Shown in pieces: positions 41,714 through 45,328 of a stretch of DNA of 45,328 nt. The notes beneath the pieces were generated by a model, which was not told the origin of the DNA, did not search any database, and saw nothing but the letters and a program-made list of their open reading frames with translations. The stretch's first letter is position 1. Each line of letters starts with the position of its first letter. The stretch is from Aeromonas australiensis (GTDB lineage Bacteria > Pseudomonadota > Gammaproteobacteria > Enterobacterales > Aeromonadaceae): positions 1 to 45,328 of the forward strand of contig NZ_CDDH01000107.1 in assembly GCF_000819725.1 (NCBI RefSeq). Direction: 5' to 3'. A program made the position numbers and the translations under genes.

Positions 41714-44275
41714 TTAGCGGTTGAGGGGCTCGATGCTCTCGTGATGAAGCACGGCACCAAACCGCTGAACTAAAAACTGCACGTTGGGATCCTGCTCCAG
41801 ATCTCGGGTCACCTGCTCGCGCACCCCGAGATAAAGGCGATGCTCGATCTCGAGGGGGGTCTCCTTGTCAGGCACCACACCGAGCGTTACCTCGACCTGC
41901 ACCGGTTGTCCCAACGCTGGCCCGATGATCTCGGCCAGATCGGCGCGCGCCTTGTCGCTCACCAAATGGCGCTGCTCGGGCTTGAGGGTCAACAGTACCT
42001 TGTCCCCTTCCCGCGTCATCACCGAGTTGATGGCGAGCTGGCGCAACCGGCCACCCACCTGGGTGTGGGCAATCAACTCGGCCCAAGCATCGCCGCAACC
42101 ATTGAGCAGCGAGGAGGGGATAAGGCGGGTCACCTCTCCCTCTTGCGGTTCGTTATCGCTTTCGAGCTCATCCCAATCGATGGTCTCCATCACCGGCTGA
42201 GCAGGTTCACTCTGCATCAGGGGAGCCACAGCCACCGCCGTGGTGGCAACGGGCGGCTGGGTCGCAGGTGCTGGCGTCACTGCAGGCGCCGCAGCGCTGC
42301 GCTCACCGGGTCGATAGCTCGGCTGCCCGTCGAGATCCCAGGGTGGCAGATCGGTTGGCTGGGCCGGTGCCGTGACGGGGGCGTGACTCATCGCCGGAGC
42401 CTGCTCGGCAAAGCCCGGATCCGCGAAGCCCTGATTGAGGTACTCTTCGTATGCCCCGCTGTCACCCTGCAGCTCGTAACCGTCGCCATAGAGATCCAGT
42501 GGCGGCAGTTCATCATAGTGACCCATCGTCGCCATCCCCTGCCCGGCCGGTTGGCTGACCGAGGCTGGCTGTTGGGTGACGACCGGTGCAGCTGCGGGCG
42601 CGACAGGGCGAGCAGGCGCAACCGGCACCGCGCGCGGTGCGGGCGCCGCCGGGGCATCCTGACCACGCTGGCGGCTGCGCAGCATGTTTCGCTTGCCAAG
42701 CAGGCTCTGCATGCTCGATACCGCTGATACCGGCTCAGCCGCGGCAACCGGCGTTGCTGTCGCTTCGAGTGCCTGCTCGAAGGGGGCGGTCTGCGGCTCA
42801 CCACGGGCATAGTCGTTATCGACCGCGGCATGCTTGCCATCATCCGCAGGCTGTGCGGCTGAGTGCGCAGACACATCGGGCTGCGCATGGGTCAACGCGG
42901 GCTCGGGTTGATATCCCATACCCGCAGCTTCGCGCAGCAACTCATCCTGCTGGCTGAACAGCTCGGCGGCTTGCGCCTCCTCCTCGCTGTTGGCAGCGTT
43001 AGCAGTATCATCCACCATCGCAGGCTGGGAGGCATCAACCGCTGGCACGGCGCCGCTGATCGGTGCCACTGCGGCCGATTCAGCGGCCGGGCGCTTTCCC
43101 GGCAAGGTGCCAACCGGCGTGGCGCTGCTCGCCACACTGCTCGTCATTGACGGAGGCAACACGGTGAGACTGGCCGGATGCAGGGCATCGCGCCGTGGGG
43201 AGAAGGCGAGCATCCGCAGGCAGGTCATCTCCAGCGCGGTGCGGCCATCGGGAGCCCAGGGCAGATCTTTACGGCCACCCAGCACAATCTGGTAGCAAAG
43301 CTGCACCTCTTCCGGGCTCATCGCCTTGGCCAGTTGCAGCAGGGAATCAGCATCCGCCCCCTGCTCCTGCACACTGGCAGGCAGCAGCTGCGCCATGGCG
43401 ATGCGATGGAGCAAGCCTTCCAGCTCGGCGTGGAGCTGATCAAAATCGGGGCCCAGGGTAGCGATCTCGGTGATCTTGGCCATGGTCGCGGGGGCATCTT
43501 GCCGCAAGATGGCCTCCAGCAGCTGGTGCAGATGATGGTGATCGAGGGTGCCCAGCATCGCCAGCACGCTCTCAAGGCGCACGCTACCATTGCCGTGGGC
43601 CAGCGCCTGATCGGTCAGGCTCAGGGCATCGCGCATACTGCCGTCAGCGGCTTTGGCCAAAGCCAGCAGGGCGCGTGGCTCGAAGGGCTGCCCCTCCTGA
43701 TCCAGCACCCATTCGAGCTGCTTGGCGATCTGGCTCTGATCCAGACTCTTCAGATGAAACTGCAGGCAGCGCGAGAGGATGGTAATGGGCAGCTTCTGCG
43801 GATCCGTGGTGGCCAGCAGAAACTTCACATAGGGGGGCGGCTCTTCCAGGGTTTTGAGCAGCGCGTTGAAGCTGTGGCGCGACAACATGTGCACTTCATC
43901 GATAAGGTAGACCTTGAAGCGGCCACGGGCCGGGCGGTACTGCACGTTGTCGAGCAGCTCGCGGGTATCTTCCACCTTGGTGCGGGACGCCGCGTCAATC
44001 TCCAGCAGGTCGACAAAGTTGCCCTGATCGATCTCGCGGCAGGTATCGCAGACGCCACACGGATGGCTGCTGATCCCCTGCTCGCAGTTGAGGCTCTTGG
44101 CCAGAATACGGGCGATGGTGGTCTTGCCGACCCCGCGGGTACCGCTCAGCAGATAGGCGTGATGCAGCCGTCCCTGATCCAGGGCGTTGGTCAAGGCGGT
44201 CAGCACATGTTGCTGGCCTACCACTTGTTCAAACGTATGGGGGCGCCATTTACGCGCCAGAACCTGATAGCTCAT
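41714..44275 (-). CDS. dnaX: DNA polymerase III subunits gamma/tau
   Basis: The ATPase of the clamp loader; full-length tau also bridges the two core polymerases and DnaB. The 853-residue product is much longer than E. coli tau (643). The N-terminal AAA+ part is conventional: M-S-Y-Q-V-L-A-R-K-W-R-P, Walker A GTRGVGKT (45-52), zinc cysteines C64, C73, C76 and C79, Walker B with D-E-V-H and an S-R-C sensor. From about residue 380 to 700 lies a long low-complexity linker rich in A, P, Q and V. The C-terminal tau domain (about 720-853) resumes conserved sequence. No A-AAA-AAG slippery site was seen, unlike E. coli. Start placed at the family N-terminus. Confidence 0.95.
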   Translation of the reverse strand: MSYQVLARKWRPHTFEQVVGQQHVLTALTNALDQGRLHHAYLLSGTRGVGKTTIARILAKSLNCEQGISSHPCGVCDTCREIDQGNFVDLLEIDAASRTKVEDTRELLDNVQYRPARGRFKVYLIDEVHMLSRHSFNALLKTLEEPPPYVKFLLATTDPQKLPITILSRCLQFHLKSLDQSQIAKQLEWVLDQEGQPFEPRALLALAKAADGSMRDALSLTDQALAHGNGSVRLESVLAMLGTLDHHHLHQLLEAILRQDAPATMAKITEIATLGPDFDQLHAELEGLLHRIAMAQLLPASVQEQGADADSLLQLAKAMSPEEVQLCYQIVLGGRKDLPWAPDGRTALEMTCLRMLAFSPRRDALHPASLTVLPPSMTSSVASSATPVGTLPGKRPAAESAAVAPISGAVPAVDASQPAMVDDTANAANSEEEAQAAELFSQQDELLREAAGMGYQPEPALTHAQPDVSAHSAAQPADDGKHAAVDNDYARGEPQTAPFEQALEATATPVAAAEPVSAVSSMQSLLGKRNMLRSRQRGQDAPAAPAPRAVPVAPARPVAPAAAPVVTQQPASVSQPAGQGMATMGHYDELPPLDLYGDGYELQGDSGAYEEYLNQGFADPGFAEQAPAMSHAPVTAPAQPTDLPPWDLDGQPSYRPGERSAAAPAVTPAPATQPPVATTAVAVAPLMQSEPAQPVMETIDWDELESDNEPQEGEVTRLIPSSLLNGCGDAWAELIAHTQVGGRLRQLAINSVMTREGDKVLLTLKPEQRHLVSDKARADLAEIIGPALGQPVQVEVTLGVVPDKETPLEIEHRLYLGVREQVTRDLEQDPNVQFLVQRFGAVLHHESIEPLNR

Positions 44276-44415
44276 AAATCCATCATGCAGGGAAGACAGG
44301 GCATTGAGGCCGGATGCTAACACAAATGGCGGGCTGGCTGTATCGGCTATCGGTCAGAGCGGGAGGGATCGCTTGCTTTTCAAACCGATGCCCGCAAGGG
44401 CACCGGTTCAACGCA

Positions 44416-44438
44416 GGCCCGATGCAGAGGATCGGGCC
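44416..44438 (-). terminator. Hairpin after apt
   Basis: GGCCCGAT / ATCGGGCC, 8-bp perfect stem with a 7-base loop, nine bases past the apt stop. No T-run follows, so it may be a processing or pause site rather than a full terminator. Confidence 0.45.
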
Positions 44439-44447
44439 GAAGAGGCA

Positions 44448-44993
44448 TTACTCGCCGGCCAGCTCGACCAGTGAGACCACCTTGATGCCAGCGGCAGTCA
44501 GACGGGCATCGCCGCCCAGAGACGGCAGGGAGATGATAAAAGCCGCATCGGCAACTTCACCACCGGCGCGGCGGATCAGCTTGACGGTCGCATCAACGGT
44601 ACCGCCGGTTGCCAGCAGATCGTCCACTACCAGCACCTTGTCACCGGGCACGATGGCATCGGTGTGCAGTTGCAGGGTATCGGTGCCGTACTCGAGGGCA
44701 TAGGACTCCTCGATCACTTCGCGCGGCAGCTTGCCCGGCTTGCGGACCGGCACGAAGCCCAGCCCCATGGCATAGGCAACCGGCGCGCCAAAGATGAAGC
44801 CGCGAGCCTCGGTACCAACAATCTTGGTGATCCCTTGATCACGATAGTGATTGGCCAGCAGATCGATGGTGGCCTTGAAGGCCTCGGCGTTCTCGATCAG
44901 GCTGGTGATGTCACGAAACAGAATGCCCGGCTTTGGATAGTCGGGAATGGTCTTGATGCTTGCTTCGATAAATTTCAGGGTTTCCGGATTCAT
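44448..44993 (-). CDS. apt: Adenine phosphoribosyltransferase
   Basis: Purine-salvage enzyme making AMP from adenine and PRPP. The 181-residue product has [13 protein letters not shown] near residue 16, [10 protein letters not shown] and the PRPP motif [13 protein letters not shown]. The start M-N-P-E-T was chosen to match the family length (E. coli 183); the frame is open 15 codons upstream. It stands between ybaN and dnaX, as in E. coli. Confidence 0.95.
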   Translation of the reverse strand: MNPETLKFIEASIKTIPDYPKPGILFRDITSLIENAEAFKATIDLLANHYRDQGITKIVGTEARGFIFGAPVAYAMGLGFVPVRKPGKLPREVIEESYALEYGTDTLQLHTDAIVPGDKVLVVDDLLATGGTVDATVKLIRRAGGEVADAAFIISLPSLGGDARLTAAGIKVVSLVELAGE

Positions 44994-45056
44994 GTGTTGA
45001 CCGCTTATTTTTTGACCCAGGGTGGCCAGTTTTCTCAATTCCCGTCTGCGGGAAAT

Positions 45057-45087
45057 AAAAAAAGCCTGTCACGCAAAAATGACAGGC
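45057..45087 (-). terminator. Terminator of ybaN
   Basis: On the minus strand GCCTGTCA / TGACAGGC stem with an 8-base loop, then seven T, between ybaN and apt. Confidence 0.9.
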
Positions 45088-45125
45088 CGACTCCATAGCA
45101 TTATTGCTGCAATAGCTTAGGGACT

Positions 45126-45328
45126 TCACTTCGCCATTGCAACTGACTCCAGCACCGGCAGACGCATTAACCAGGTGAGCAGGATCACCATTATGACCAC
45201 CAGCAATCCCTTTACCCAGAGCAGTGGCACCACCGCCAGCGACACCGAGAAAGTGAGCAAAATGAAGATAATGGCGCGCCGTCTGGCCTGACGACGAATA
45301 CCGCGATACTGCTGCCGACTACCCCCTT
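45126..45328 (-). CDS. ybaN: YbaN family inner-membrane protein (DUF454), partial
   Basis: The C-terminal 66 residues of a gene continuing past the window edge. It reads R-R-R-A-I-I-F-I-L-L-T-F-S-V-S-L, a second hydrophobic helix, then L-M-R-L-P-V-L-E and a TGA stop. This matches the end of E. coli YbaN (R-A-I-L-L-I-L-L-T-F-A-I-S-L and M-W-R-I-P-V-I), and the gene order ybaN-apt-dnaX-ybaB is the E. coli one. Function unknown. The N-terminus lies outside the window. Confidence 0.85.
   Translation of the reverse strand, partial: GGSRQQYRGIRRQARRRAIIFILLTFSVSLAVVPLLWVKGLLVVIMVILLTWLMRLPVLESVAMAK

Noticed and set aside
45039..45054. TTCCCG-TCTG-CGGGAA palindrome in the apt leader as an operator
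   Set aside because: It is perfect but short, adjacent to the ybaN terminator, and matches no regulator I know; chance or a secondary hairpin is as likely.

Overview
The window reads as core chromosome of a gammaproteobacterium, most likely a mesophilic Aeromonas (inference). The protein set is close to Escherichia/Vibrio orthologues (FadR, NhaB, DsbB, DedA, UvrB, FabB, MnmC, DcuC, PolB, DnaX, Apt). It is moderately GC-rich and carries families typical of Aeromonas, Vibrio and Shewanella (TIGR02808-type short protein, DUF3080, DUF2927). No integrase, transposase, CRISPR array or prophage gene is seen. I did not find a clear, large, undescribed multi-gene system; the interest lies in small anomalies inside conserved neighbourhoods.

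Layout. 1-4.2 kb: a CPXCG zinc-ribbon protein whose stop codon lies inside a four-copy 34-bp tandem repeat, then riboflavin synthase (ribE), yaeP, the MATE pump norM and an overlapping DUF3080 lipoprotein. 4.25-4.9 kb: a tRNA-Val(GAC) operon of five intact genes in two sequence types plus one decayed copy. 5-9.5 kb, minus strand: a UacR/YgeV-like sigma-54 activator, a coiled-coil protein, an AEC carrier, yaeQ and a short membrane protein. 9.7-13 kb: the conserved fadR / nhaB / dsbB block. 13-16.1 kb, minus: dedA, a DUF1232 protein and uvrB. 16.2-22.4 kb: tRNA-Asn, a 773-bp leader, ybjL, fabB (minus) and the bifunctional tRNA-modification gene mnmC.

22.5-30.4 kb: two small exported unknowns (minus), dcuC, a UshA-like nucleotidase without signal peptide, a GT-C-like membrane protein, ygjP and a DUF2927 protein. 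30.5-33.3 kb: dinI-like gene and polB, both minus strand, each behind its own LexA-like box. 33.4-35.4 kb: a prolyl-tRNA editing protein, a GNAT acetyltransferase and a RIO kinase. 35.6-37.8 kb: two tandem LpxM-type lipid A acyltransferases. 38-40 kb: a TDT-family transporter and a divergent LysR regulator. 40.1-45.3 kb, minus: nfo, then the ybaN-apt-dnaX-ybaB replication/purine-salvage cluster, which lacks the usual following recR.

Functional themes: fatty-acid control (fadR, fabB), membrane transport (norM, nhaB, dcuC, AEC, YbjL, TDT), DNA repair and replication (uvrB, dinI, polB, nfo, dnaX), envelope (dsbB, dedA, lpxM pair) and tRNA biology (six intact tRNA genes, mnmC, editing deacylase). 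Promoter and terminator calls are by eye; all homology statements are from memory of family sequences, not from searches.
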